Positions 8,393-17,636 of a DNA stretch of 64,000 bases are shown here, piece by piece. Every line of letters begins with the position of its first letter. The stretch's first letter is position 1. The stretch spans positions 1 to 64,000 of the forward strand of contig JAWLFE010000005.1 of the NCBI GenBank assembly GCA_041685735.1. The letters run 5' to 3'. The notes below the pieces were generated by a model. That model worked only from the letters and a program-made list of their open reading frames with translations. It was not told the origin of the DNA and did no database searches. This DNA comes from CSSed11-175R1 sp041685735. Its GTDB lineage: Bacteria > Actinomycetota > Nitriliruptoria > Nitriliruptorales > Nitriliruptoraceae. The translations under genes and the position numbers were made by a program.

Positions 8393-10284
8393 TGCACGTC
8401 ATCGCCACGGCAGGTCACGTCGACCACGGCAAGAGCGCGCTCCTGCGGGCCCTGACCACGATGGAACCCGACCGGTGGGACGAGGAACGACGACGCGGGC
8501 TGACCATCGACCTCGGGTTCGTGTGGACCGACCTGCCGACCGATCACCTGCCCGATGCACCCACCGGGCCACTGACGGTGGCGTTCGTCGACGTGCCCGG
8601 GCATGACAGCTTCCTGCCGAACATGCTCAGCGGTGTCGGGGTCGTCGACGACGTCCTGTTCGTGGTCGCGGCCGACGACGGGTGGTCCGCGCAGTCCCAG
8701 GAACACCTGGAGATCCTGTCACTGCTGGACCGTCGGTGTGTCGCCGCGGTGGTGACGAAGGCCGTGCTGGCCGGACCGGACCGGACAACCGCCGTGGTCG
8801 ACGACGTCCGGGATCGGCTCGCACCGACATCGCTCGGCGACGCCCCCGTGCTGGCCGTCGACTCGCTCAGCGGCGCGGGCGTCGACGACCTGCGCGCCGT
8901 CCTCGTCGACCGCCTGCACGGGCCGGCCACCGAGCAGCAGGACCGCGCCGCCGATGCCACGCGCCTGTGGATCGATCGTGCCTTCACGATCCGTGGGGCC
9001 GGGACCGTCGTCACCGGGATGCTCGGATCGGGGGTGCTGGAGGTCGGGCAGGAGGTCACGATCGCGCCGACGGCGTCCACGGGCCGGGTCCGCGGGCTGC
9101 AGGCACTGGAGCAGCCGGTCGACCGGGCCGCGGCACCGATGCGGATCGCGGTCAACCTGACCGGGATCGAGCACGGCGACATCAGCCGTGGCAACGTGCT
9201 GCTCGCCCGCGGGCAACGGGCGTGGGATGGGCCGAGTAGCGCCCTGGACGTGCGGCTCCAGGCACTGCACTCGAGCGGGATCGGACGACGGGGTGCCTGG
9301 CACCTGCACATCGGGACCGCCGTCAGCGAGGTGCAGGTCCTCCCCCTGCTGGACGACCTCGACCCCGGGACGTCCGGCCCCGTGCGTCTCGAGCTCGCGA
9401 CCCCGCTGCCCGTCCGTGCCGGTGACCGGTTCGTGATCCGGGATGCCGGCCGGCATCGCACCGCCGGGGGTGGCATCGTGCTCGATCCCGCGCCGGCCCG
9501 CCGGCAGCGCGGGACGGAGGCTCGCCTGGCCCACGCGCTGGTGCTCGAGGACCTGGCGGAGGCCGACGATCCAGACGCCCGGACACGCGGTCTCGTCGAT
9601 GCCCACGGTGGGGTCCGGGCCCGGTCGCAGCTGACGTCCATCGTCGGGGTCGAGGTGGCGGCGGACGACGACCTGACCGTGATCGGCGACCACCTGGTCC
9701 GACCGGAGCGACTGGCACCCTGGGTGGATGCGGTGGAGCACCATGCCCTCCAGGCTCCACCGGACCGGGCGCTGGACCCGTCGGACCTGTTCCCGGTGGC
9801 GCGGACAGCGGGATGCCCGCCGGCGTTGACCACCGGGCTGATCGACCACCTCGTGCGCACCGGGGCGCTGCGGCGCATCGGAGGTCGGATCGTGCACCCC
9901 GAGCATGCGGAGCGCTACCTCACCGCCCGTGACGACCGCCGGACCCGGTTCGTCGACACGCTCCGGGAGGACTGGCTGGAACCCCCGGACCCGACCGAGC
10001 TCGCCGAGCGACTCGGGGTGCCGTCCTTCGAGGTGCAGAGCCTGGTCGATGACGGAACCGTGGTCGCCTGCGGCCCCCTGCTGTTCGTCCCAGACGCGAT
10101 CGATGCGGCGATCACCGCGCTGCGTGACGGGCCGGGGCGTGACGGCGCGACGTTCTCCGCGTCCGAGGCCCGACAGGCGTGGGGCACCAACCGACGCAGT
10201 GCCATGCCGCTGCTCGACCACCTGCGCGCCATCGGGGCGACGAGCTTCGACGGCGAGCGGCACGTCGTCACCGTCAGGGGGTGA
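8392..10284 (+). CDS. selB: Selenocysteine-specific elongation factor
   Basis: 630 residues. A GTPase that carries Sec-tRNA to the ribosome at UGA codons followed by a SECIS hairpin. The G1 loop is GHVDHGKS at 8-15, the G3 motif DVPGH, and the base-recognition loop reads VVTKA rather than the NKxD of EF-Tu, as in SelB proteins. Domains 2-3 follow (residues about 190-360), then C-terminal winged-helix repeats that bind mRNA (about 370-630, ending in a helix with QAWGTNRRSAMPLLDHL). The ATG shares its A with the selA stop. It is the last gene of the sel operon; 186 bases separate it from the lactate permease. Confidence 0.96.
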   Translation: MHVIATAGHVDHGKSALLRALTTMEPDRWDEERRRGLTIDLGFVWTDLPTDHLPDAPTGPLTVAFVDVPGHDSFLPNMLSGVGVVDDVLFVVAADDGWSAQSQEHLEILSLLDRRCVAAVVTKAVLAGPDRTTAVVDDVRDRLAPTSLGDAPVLAVDSLSGAGVDDLRAVLVDRLHGPATEQQDRAADATRLWIDRAFTIRGAGTVVTGMLGSGVLEVGQEVTIAPTASTGRVRGLQALEQPVDRAAAPMRIAVNLTGIEHGDISRGNVLLARGQRAWDGPSSALDVRLQALHSSGIGRRGAWHLHIGTAVSEVQVLPLLDDLDPGTSGPVRLELATPLPVRAGDRFVIRDAGRHRTAGGGIVLDPAPARRQRGTEARLAHALVLEDLAEADDPDARTRGLVDAHGGVRARSQLTSIVGVEVAADDDLTVIGDHLVRPERLAPWVDAVEHHALQAPPDRALDPSDLFPVARTAGCPPALTTGLIDHLVRTGALRRIGGRIVHPEHAERYLTARDDRRTRFVDTLREDWLEPPDPTELAERLGVPSFEVQSLVDDGTVVACGPLLFVPDAIDAAITALRDGPGRDGATFSASEARQAWGTNRRSAMPLLDHLRAIGATSFDGERHVVTVRG

Positions 10285-10470
10285 CCGGCACGGGGGAGGT
10301 AGGGCCGAACGGCGCCGACGCCGACCCGATCGGGACGGTCACCGCCGAAGGTCCCACGGATGGCGCCGGTTGTGCCCTAGTCGCGGCGTGCGCAGACCTC
10401 CATGGTTGCCACACCGTCGCCCGAGCACCCGCACCCTCCGCGCCGGATCGGGCCCACAGGGAGAGAACCC

Positions 10471-12261
10471 ATGGAGAACCTCGCCGTCCTCAGCCTGCTC
10501 GCGTTCCTGCCGATCCTCGTGATCGGCGTGTTGCTGGTCGGGCTGCGATGGTCCGCACGCAACGCGATGGCGGTCGGCTTCGTCGTCGTGGTCGTCGTGG
10601 CACTGGCCATCTGGAACGTGGAACCGGTGGCGGTCGCCGCCTCGGTGGTCGAGGGACTCGGCATCTCGTTGGACATCCTCTACATCGTGTTCGGGGCACT
10701 GCTGCTGCTCGCCACGATGACGGCGTCCGGCGCCATGGCATCGATCCGTGCCGCCTTCACCCGGGTCAGTCCCGACCGACGCGTCCAGGCGATCATCATC
10801 GCCTGGCTGTTCGGATCGTTCATCGAAGGCGCGTCCGGGTTCGGGACGCCGGCCGCCGTGGCCGCACCGCTGCTGCTGGCGCTCGGCTTCCCCGCCATGG
10901 CCGCCGTCATGTGTGGTCTGATCATCCAGTCGACACCCGTCACCTTCGGCGCGCTCGGGACCCCGATCATCATCGGCGTCAACGGTGGGCTCGCCGGGAC
11001 GGCGGCGGAGACCAGCCTCGAAGCGGGCGGCGGCACCCTGTCGGCCTACCTCGGCGATGTCGCCATCGGTGCCGCGACCGTCCACGGCATCGTCGGCGTT
11101 CTGATCCCCCTGTTCATGGTGTCGCTGCTGACCCGGTTCTTCGGGGAGAACAAGCGGTTCAGCGACGGGCTCGCGATCTGGCCGTTCGCGATCTTCGCCG
11201 CACTCGCGATGATCGTCCCCTACTGGCTGACCGCCCGCTTCCTCGGCCCGGAGTTCCCCTCGCTGTTCGGTGGCCTGATCGGTCTGGCGATCGTGATCAC
11301 GGCGACCCGGGCGGGGTTCCTGCAGCCGAAGGAGCCGTGGACCTTCGGTGACCGGAGCACGTGGCTCGACGCCTGGATGGGCGACCTGCAGCCCGATGAC
11401 GCCACGCCCCGCCAGGCCATCGGCACCGCACGCGCCTGGTCCCCCTATGTCCTACTCGCCGGCATCCTGGTGATCACCCGCATCCCGGAACTCGGCATCC
11501 AGTCCGCACTCCAGGGCGTGAACCCGACGTGGGCCGACATCTTCGGGGTCGACGGCGTCAACGCCGGCTTCCAGTTCCTCTACCTGCCGGGCGCGGTGTT
11601 CCTGGTCGCGGTCTTCGCGAGCTACGGCATCCACCGGATGCGGGCCAGTGAGATCAAGGCGTCCTGGGCGACCGCTGGCAAGCAGATCCTCAAGGCCGCT
11701 CCCGCGATCCTGATCGCCGTGCCGCTGGTGCGCATCTTCATCAACTCCGGGTCGGCGTTCAACACCAGCGACCTGACGTCGATGCCGCTGACCCTCGCCG
11801 AGGGTGCGGCAGCCGCGACCGGATCGGCCTGGCCGCTCATCGCCCCGTTCGTCGGCGGCTTGGGCGCGTTCGCCGCCGGCTCCAACACCATCAGCAACCT
11901 CATGTTCGCCCAGTTCCAGTTCGCGACGGCTGAGGGCATCGGCGTGGCCACCGCCCCGATCGTGGCCGCCCAGGCCGTCGGCGGCGCGGCCGGGAACATG
12001 CTGACGGTGCACAACGTCGTCGCTGCGGCCGCCACGGTCGGTCTGGTTGGTCGCGAAGGCGATCTGATGCGGAAGGTCGCCATCCCCTGCCTCTACTACC
12101 TGTTCATGGCCGGGATCGTGAGCTACCTGTTCGTCTGGGGGTTCGGCCTCAATGCTGGCACCATCGGGTTCTTCCTCGCGCTCGGCGTCGCGGTGATGGT
12201 TATCGTCACGGCGATCCGCGAACGCCGTGAGCACGAGCCGACCCTCAGGAGCGACGTATGA
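10471..12261 (+). CDS. lctP: L-lactate permease (LctP family)
   Basis: 596 residues, a polytopic membrane protein with about 12-14 hydrophobic segments. Family segments include SFIEGASGFGTPAAVAAPLL, GSNTISNLMFAQFQF and AQAVGGAAGNMLTVHNVVAA, which match LctP/LldP proton-coupled lactate (and glycolate) carriers. The ATG follows GGGAGAG; the frame is open further upstream to 10402 without a better start. It overlaps the LutC gene by 4 bases, so uptake and oxidation are one operon. Confidence 0.9.
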   Translation: MENLAVLSLLAFLPILVIGVLLVGLRWSARNAMAVGFVVVVVVALAIWNVEPVAVAASVVEGLGISLDILYIVFGALLLLATMTASGAMASIRAAFTRVSPDRRVQAIIIAWLFGSFIEGASGFGTPAAVAAPLLLALGFPAMAAVMCGLIIQSTPVTFGALGTPIIIGVNGGLAGTAAETSLEAGGGTLSAYLGDVAIGAATVHGIVGVLIPLFMVSLLTRFFGENKRFSDGLAIWPFAIFAALAMIVPYWLTARFLGPEFPSLFGGLIGLAIVITATRAGFLQPKEPWTFGDRSTWLDAWMGDLQPDDATPRQAIGTARAWSPYVLLAGILVITRIPELGIQSALQGVNPTWADIFGVDGVNAGFQFLYLPGAVFLVAVFASYGIHRMRASEIKASWATAGKQILKAAPAILIAVPLVRIFINSGSAFNTSDLTSMPLTLAEGAAAATGSAWPLIAPFVGGLGAFAAGSNTISNLMFAQFQFATAEGIGVATAPIVAAQAVGGAAGNMLTVHNVVAAAATVGLVGREGDLMRKVAIPCLYYLFMAGIVSYLFVWGFGLNAGTIGFFLALGVAVMVIVTAIRERREHEPTLRSDV

Positions 12262-12851
12262 GCACCACCAGCACCGCCACGGAGCGACGACGACGTTTCG
12301 AGGCGGGGGTCACCGCCTCCTCCTCCAGCTACCTCGAGGTGGCGGGGTGGCAGCAGGTCGCGGAGCACGCCGGCGGCTACAGCGACGTGGTGGCCGTCGC
12401 GCCATCGTTGGCGGCGGCGACGCCGGAGGTGCGCGAGCGCTTGGAGGCCGCCGGGGTCCGGGTGGTCGTGCCCGACGGGGATGATCCCGCCGCCGAGGTC
12501 GCCGACGTCCCGGTCGCCATCGTCCGGGCGGAGATGGGGGTCGCGGAGAGCGGCAGTCTCCTGGTGTCCGAACATGCGTTGGGCGACCGCGTGGTGACGA
12601 TGCTGTGCCACCGCCTGATCCAGGTGGTCGACGCATCGGACATCGTCGATCGCCTGGAGAGCGCCGCCGAGTGGCTCGGACACCGAGGCGGCCAGCCGGG
12701 GTTCGCATCGCTGATGACCGGACCCTCCCGGACCGCCGACATCGAACGCAGCCTCACGATCGGGGTCCAAGGGCCTGACGAGGTGGATGTGCTGGTCCTC
12801 ACGGCGCCCGACCCGACCGACCCGACCGACGCGACGAAGGACGAGGCATGA
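12258..12851 (+). CDS. lutC: LUD-domain protein, lactate utilization protein C
   Basis: 197 residues. Residues about 10-190 show the LUD (YkgG/LutC) fold with VAVAPSLAAATPEVRERLEAAGV and the conserved AIVRAEMGVAESGSLLV segment, then PSRTADIERSLTIGVQGP near the C-terminus. In Bacillus, LutABC together oxidise L-lactate to pyruvate; LutC is a non-Fe-S partner. Both ends overlap neighbours by ATGA. Confidence 0.9.
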   Translation: MSTTSTATERRRRFEAGVTASSSSYLEVAGWQQVAEHAGGYSDVVAVAPSLAAATPEVRERLEAAGVRVVVPDGDDPAAEVADVPVAIVRAEMGVAESGSLLVSEHALGDRVVTMLCHRLIQVVDASDIVDRLESAAEWLGHRGGQPGFASLMTGPSRTADIERSLTIGVQGPDEVDVLVLTAPDPTDPTDATKDEA

Positions 12852-15043
12852 AGCCGTTCGATGAACGCCTGGACGCAGCGCTCGCCGACGAGAACGTGCG
12901 GACCGGGTTGACCTCGTTCCAGCGGGGCTGGCGTGAGTCCCGCGACACGATGATCGGGGCGCTGGAGGAGCAGGAGGGACGCAGCTTCGACGAACTCCGC
13001 AAGGAGTTCGCGGCGATCAAGGACGGGGTCCGCGACAACTGGGACCACTACCTCGATCAGTTCACCGCCAACGCCACGGCCGCCGGCGCGACCGTCACCC
13101 GGGTCGGGACCCCCGCTGAGGCCAACGAGGCGTTCGTGCGCATCGCCCGGGACGCGGACGCGGACCTGGTGGTCAAGGGCAAGTCCATGGTCTCCGAGGA
13201 GATCGGCCTGAACCACCACCTCGAGGATGTGGGTATCACGCCTGTCGAGACCGACCTCGGCGAGTGGATCCTGCAGTTGGCGGGCGAGACCCCGTCCCAC
13301 CTGGTGATGCCGGCGATCCACAAGCGCAAGGAGCAGATCGCGGAACTGTTCACGCGGGTGCTGGACCGCGAGTTCCCACCGGACGACATCGACCGGATGG
13401 TCAAGGTCGCCCGCACCGAGCTGCGCCAGAAGTTCCTGGCCAGCGGGATCGGCCTGTCCGGCGCCAACGCCCTGATCGCCGAGGGCGGGTCGGTCATGCT
13501 GATCTGCAACGAGGGCAACAACCGCATGTCGGTCGCCCTGCCACCGGTCCACGTCGTCACGGTCGGGATCGAGAAACTCGTCCCGACCTACGCCGATGCG
13601 ATGAAGCAGGTACGGCTGCTGGCGCGCTCCGCGACCGGGCAGCCGCTGACCGTCTACACCAACTTCGTCACCGGCCCACGGCCCGGGCAGGAGCAGCACA
13701 TCCTGCTGCTGGACAACGGCCGCACAGCCATGAACGAGGACCCGGACGTCGCCGCCGCGCTGCGGTGCATCCGCTGCGGCGCCTGCGCGAACGTCTGCCC
13801 GCCCTACGGCGTTGTCGGTGGGCACGCCTTCGGGCACGTCTACACCGGCGCGATCGGGCTGGTGAACACCGAGTTCCACCACGGCATCGAGGCGGTGTCG
13901 GGCCCACAGTCGTTGTGCGTCTCCTGCGGGGCCTGCGCGCAGGTCTGCCCGACGGACATCCCGCTGCCGATGCAGATCCTGGAGATCCGCCAGGACGTCG
14001 TCGAGTCCGGCACCCCGACACCGGGTGGGCGGATCGCACACCTCGGCATCACGGCGTTCGGGCGCCGCGGGTTGGTGGACCTCGGCTTCCGGGCGCTCGG
14101 GGTCGCGACCACGCCGCTGCGGCGCGACGGGGTGACGAGCATCCCCCGTGTCATCGCCGACCGTGCACCGTTCGCCAGCCGGGTGGGGTGGCGCTCCCCG
14201 CCGGCGATCCCGGTGCGCCCCGCCCGCGACACGCTCAAGCGCGGCAAGCTCGCCGAGCCGACCCCGCTGGACGCGCAGCCGCTGGCCGGACGCCGGGTCC
14301 AACTGTTCCTGCAGTGCCTGTCCGACCGCATGGCGCCGGAGATCCCGATCGCCGCCGCCAAGCTGCTCCGCGCCGCCGGCGCGCACGTCATCGTGCCCCG
14401 GGAACAGCACTGCTGCGGCCTGCCGGCCTACGACGCCGGCGAGCAGGAGGCCGCCCGCGACATGGTCCGCCAGACGATGGAGACCCTCGACGGCATCGAT
14501 GACGTGGTCACCCCCGCATCCAGTTGCCTGGCGATGCTCAAGCACGACGCCCCGCACCTGCTGCGCGACGACCTCGATGAACTGGAACGCAGCCAACAGC
14601 TCGCCGGTCGGACCTACGACCTCATCAGCTACCTGACCGCGGGCCCAGGGCGGCTGCCGGCCGGCAGCCTCGACAACGGCGATCGGACCCCGGTCACGGT
14701 CCACCGCTTCTGCCAGTCCAGCAACACCCTCGGCCGACGCGACGCCATCGAACAGCTGCTGCGTGACGTCGCGGCGGTGCCCGTCGTCCCTCTCCCGGAG
14801 GCCTCGGAGTGCTGCGGCTTCGGCGGCTCGACATCGGTGCGCCACCCCGAGGTGTCCGCCGGGATCCTGGACCGCAAGCTCGGCTGTGTCGACCGCACGG
14901 AGACCTCCATCCTGATCACCGACAACCCGGGATGCATCCTGCACCTGCGCGGTGGCGTCCACGCCTCCGGGCGTGAGGTCCGGGTGCTGCACCTGGCCGA
15001 GTACCTCGCGGGACGGCTGCCCGACCCGACGGACAGGACGTGA
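12848..15043 (+). CDS. LutB-LutA fusion, Fe-S lactate-oxidising subunit
   Basis: 731 residues, well beyond the roughly 470 of LutB. Residues 1 to about 300 are the LUD domain (KGKSMVSEEIGLNHHLE, SGANALIAEGGSVMLICNEG). Two 4Fe-4S clusters follow: CIRCGACANVCPP near 307 and CVSCGACAQVCPT near 357. From about residue 480 a complete LutA-type domain begins, with two CCG motifs (HCCGLPAYDAGEQ and ECCGFGGSTSV) typical of cysteine-rich heterodisulfide-reductase-like modules. One polypeptide thus replaces two separate Lut subunits. The gene overlaps lutC by 4 bases and the GlcD-like gene follows 2 bases after its stop. Fusion versus sequencing artefact: the linker is in one clean frame. Confidence 0.9.
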   Translation: MKPFDERLDAALADENVRTGLTSFQRGWRESRDTMIGALEEQEGRSFDELRKEFAAIKDGVRDNWDHYLDQFTANATAAGATVTRVGTPAEANEAFVRIARDADADLVVKGKSMVSEEIGLNHHLEDVGITPVETDLGEWILQLAGETPSHLVMPAIHKRKEQIAELFTRVLDREFPPDDIDRMVKVARTELRQKFLASGIGLSGANALIAEGGSVMLICNEGNNRMSVALPPVHVVTVGIEKLVPTYADAMKQVRLLARSATGQPLTVYTNFVTGPRPGQEQHILLLDNGRTAMNEDPDVAAALRCIRCGACANVCPPYGVVGGHAFGHVYTGAIGLVNTEFHHGIEAVSGPQSLCVSCGACAQVCPTDIPLPMQILEIRQDVVESGTPTPGGRIAHLGITAFGRRGLVDLGFRALGVATTPLRRDGVTSIPRVIADRAPFASRVGWRSPPAIPVRPARDTLKRGKLAEPTPLDAQPLAGRRVQLFLQCLSDRMAPEIPIAAAKLLRAAGAHVIVPREQHCCGLPAYDAGEQEAARDMVRQTMETLDGIDDVVTPASSCLAMLKHDAPHLLRDDLDELERSQQLAGRTYDLISYLTAGPGRLPAGSLDNGDRTPVTVHRFCQSSNTLGRRDAIEQLLRDVAAVPVVPLPEASECCGFGGSTSVRHPEVSAGILDRKLGCVDRTETSILITDNPGCILHLRGGVHASGREVRVLHLAEYLAGRLPDPTDRT

Positions 15044-15045
15044 CC

Positions 15046-16575
15046 ATGCCCCTGCTCCACAGGATCTCCGCGCGTCGGCGGCAGCCGCCCGCGGCCGACG
15101 CGGCACGACCCTGGGTGGACGGTGCCAGCGACCTCTCCCCCGGGGAGCGAGGCCTGTTGGCGACCGTGCATGGGATCGTCGGGGACGATGGGCTGCGGGC
15201 CGGGCACCTGGGGCGTGCCACCTACCGCCGCGACGCGTCGTTCCTGAACGCCGACCCGGTCGGGGTCGCGCTGCCGCGCAGCGTCGAGGAGACCGCCAGG
15301 ATCCTGCGCGCCTGCCGTGACCACGGGGTGCCGTTCACGCCCCGCGCGGCCGGTACCGGTCTGGCCGGCGGGGCCACCCCGACCGGCGAGGAGGGGGTCC
15401 GACCCCTGGTGGTCAGCGTCGCCCGGATGGACCGGCTCCGCGAGCTGGACGTCGCCAACCGGCGGGCGTGGGTGGAACCGGGTCTGGTCAATGCCCGGCT
15501 CGGCCGTGCAGCCGCGGCCCACGGGCTGCGGTTCGCCCCCGATCCGGCCAGCCAGATCGCCGCCACCCTCGGCGGCAACGTCGCCACCAACGCCGGCGGC
15601 ATCCACGTCCTGACCTACGGGGTCATGAGCCAGCACGTGCTGGCCGTTGAACTGATGGACGCCGACGGCGAGGTCCACCTGCTGGACGGCCGCGCGCCGG
15701 AGCTGGCCGGCCTGGACATCCGGGGGGTGAGCGTCGGTGGAGAAGGAACCCTCGGCATCGTGACGGGTGCGTGCCTGCGGCTGCTGCCCACCCCACCGGC
15801 GGTCGGCACGATGCTGGCCGGGTTCGCCTCGTTGCGGGACGCGGCGGCGATGGTCGGCGACCTGGTGACCAGCGACCGTCTGCCCGACGCGGTGGAGCTG
15901 ATGGACGCCCGGGCGGTGCGCCTGGTCGAGGGTTACGCCGATGCCGGCTACCCGGTCGACGCCGCGGCGGTCCTGCTGGTGGAGTTCGAGGGGCTGGCCC
16001 ACGGCGTCACCGCCGGGGTCGACACCGCCGAACGGCTGGCCCACGCCAACGGTGCCACCAGCGTGACCCGCGCCGCCGACGCCGACCAGCGCGCACGGAT
16101 CTGGAAGGGCCGCAAGGCGGTCGCCGGCGCGATCGCCAAGGAGGCGCCCGACTTCTTCCTCCAGGATGTGGTCGTGCCCCGGTCACGGCTGGGCGACATG
16201 CTCGACGAGGTCGTCGCGATCGGCGCGCGTGAGGATCTGATCATCCTCAACGTCGTCCACGCCGGCGACGGCAACCTGCACCCGTTCATCCTGTTCGACC
16301 GGCGGGAGGACGGTGTGCTCGACCGGGTCTTCCGCGCCGGGCACGACATCGTCACGACCGCGCTGCGCCTGGATGGCACCGTGACCGGTGAACACGGCGT
16401 CGGGATCGAGAAGCGGGACTTCCTGTCGCAGGTGTTCACCGCCGACGATCTGGCGGTGCAGCGGGCCGTGCGGACCGCGGTCGAACCGAGCGGGTTGGCC
16501 AACCCCGACAAGGTGCTGCCCGCGACGGTCGGCTGTCAGGAGGCACGCATGGTCCCTGAGGGAGCGTGGGTATGA
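15046..16575 (+). CDS. glcD: FAD-linked 2-hydroxy-acid oxidase, GlcD-like
   Basis: 509 residues. A vanillyl-alcohol-oxidase-type flavoprotein that oxidises glycolate or D-lactate. The FAD-binding N-terminal domain has PRAAGTGLAGG and ASQIAATLGGNVATNAGG. The C-terminal substrate and metal region contains NVVHAGDGNLHPFI and VTGEHGVGIEKRDF, with the histidines of the active site. The ATG at 15046 follows AGGA by 7 bases; a GTG at 15040 inside the previous stop is less likely. It is followed by GlcE- and GlcF-like subunits, so glycolate or D-lactate oxidation is the likely job. Confidence 0.9.
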   Translation: MPLLHRISARRRQPPAADAARPWVDGASDLSPGERGLLATVHGIVGDDGLRAGHLGRATYRRDASFLNADPVGVALPRSVEETARILRACRDHGVPFTPRAAGTGLAGGATPTGEEGVRPLVVSVARMDRLRELDVANRRAWVEPGLVNARLGRAAAAHGLRFAPDPASQIAATLGGNVATNAGGIHVLTYGVMSQHVLAVELMDADGEVHLLDGRAPELAGLDIRGVSVGGEGTLGIVTGACLRLLPTPPAVGTMLAGFASLRDAAAMVGDLVTSDRLPDAVELMDARAVRLVEGYADAGYPVDAAAVLLVEFEGLAHGVTAGVDTAERLAHANGATSVTRAADADQRARIWKGRKAVAGAIAKEAPDFFLQDVVVPRSRLGDMLDEVVAIGAREDLIILNVVHAGDGNLHPFILFDRREDGVLDRVFRAGHDIVTTALRLDGTVTGEHGVGIEKRDFLSQVFTADDLAVQRAVRTAVEPSGLANPDKVLPATVGCQEARMVPEGAWV

Positions 16576-17582
16576 CCACCACCGGCACCGAGGTGGCGAC
16601 CACCGACGAACTCCGCGACACGATCCTGGACGCCCGGCGGGACCGCACGCCGCTGGAGGTCCGCGGCGGCGGCAGTGTGCTCGACCGGCTCCCGTCCTCC
16701 GACGCGCCCGTGGTGTCCGTCGCCGGGCTGACCGGCGTGGTCGCCCATGCCGCCGAGGACCTGACCATCACCGTCCGTGCGGGGACCGGCGTCGATGAGC
16801 TGCGCGAGGTGCTGGCCACCGCCGGGCAGGAGTGTCCGATCGAGCCCACCGACCGAGCCGGTTCCACGGTCGGCGGGCGGATCGCCACGGGGCTCGCCGG
16901 CCCGCGCCAGCTCGGCGCAGGACGGGTCCGCGACTGGCTGCTGCGGGTCCGGTTCGTCACCGGCGCCGGGCAGGTGGCCGCCGCCGGAGGGGTCACGGTC
17001 AAGGACGTCACGGGCTACGACCTGTGTCGCCTGCTGACCGGCTCCTGGGGCACCCTCGGGGTCATCACCGAGGTGACCCTGAAGCTGCGTCCGTTGGCAC
17101 GTCACCGTGCCTGGTACGCGACCCGGGAACCCCGTCACGACCTCGACGGCGTGCTGTTCCGACCGGTCAGCCTCGTGACGACCGCCGACCGCACGCATGT
17201 CCTGCTGGAAGGCCATCCCGACGACGCGGCCGACCAGGCCGACCTCGCCGGGCTCGAACCCTTCGATCCGCCGACACTGCCCACCACGGCCCGAGCGGCC
17301 CTGGATCCCGCCCGGGTCCCGGAGTTCCTCACGGCGATCGACGGCGCCGAGCTGCGCTGGGCGGTGCAGGACGGGGTCGGGGTCTGCCACCTCGATGGCA
17401 CCGCCGAGCACCTGACGACCGCCCGGCGGGCGGCTGAGCGGCTGGGCGGCTCGCTGCTGGTCCTCGACCGCTCGTCGGGCCTGCCCGCGTTCGGCGGGAG
17501 CCGGCCCGACCCGATCGCGACACAGGTCACCGCCGCGCTGGACCCCGACGGCATCCTGGCACCCTGGCGCTGGTCCCGCTGA
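16572..17582 (+). CDS. glcE: GlcE-like FAD-binding subunit
   Basis: 336 residues, starting at the ATG that overlaps the previous stop (ATGA), after GGGAG. It carries a PCMH-type FAD-binding domain: EVRGGGSVLDRL, ITVRAGTGVDELREVL and GRIATGLAGPRQLGAGRVRDWLL are visible within residues 20-140. The C-terminal half is shorter and less conserved, as in GlcE. It is a non-catalytic or electron-relay partner of GlcD in glycolate oxidase. Confidence 0.85.
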   Translation: MTTTGTEVATTDELRDTILDARRDRTPLEVRGGGSVLDRLPSSDAPVVSVAGLTGVVAHAAEDLTITVRAGTGVDELREVLATAGQECPIEPTDRAGSTVGGRIATGLAGPRQLGAGRVRDWLLRVRFVTGAGQVAAAGGVTVKDVTGYDLCRLLTGSWGTLGVITEVTLKLRPLARHRAWYATREPRHDLDGVLFRPVSLVTTADRTHVLLEGHPDDAADQADLAGLEPFDPPTLPTTARAALDPARVPEFLTAIDGAELRWAVQDGVGVCHLDGTAEHLTTARRAAERLGGSLLVLDRSSGLPAFGGSRPDPIATQVTAALDPDGILAPWRWSR

Positions 17583-17636
17583 TGCACATGGATCCGACGA
17601 CGAGGCGGCCCCGACGATGATGGAACGGTGGACGAC

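Noticed and set aside
10285..10470. A riboswitch or regulator between selB and the lactate permease
   Set aside because: The 186-base gap shows no conserved aptamer-like pairing or ORF with coding signs that I could support.
12377..15106. A 909-residue open frame on the minus strand, antisense to the Lut genes
   Set aside because: It is low-complexity and Arg/Gly/Asp-rich, lacks recognisable domains, and lies opposite well-supported genes; a GC-rich antisense artefact.
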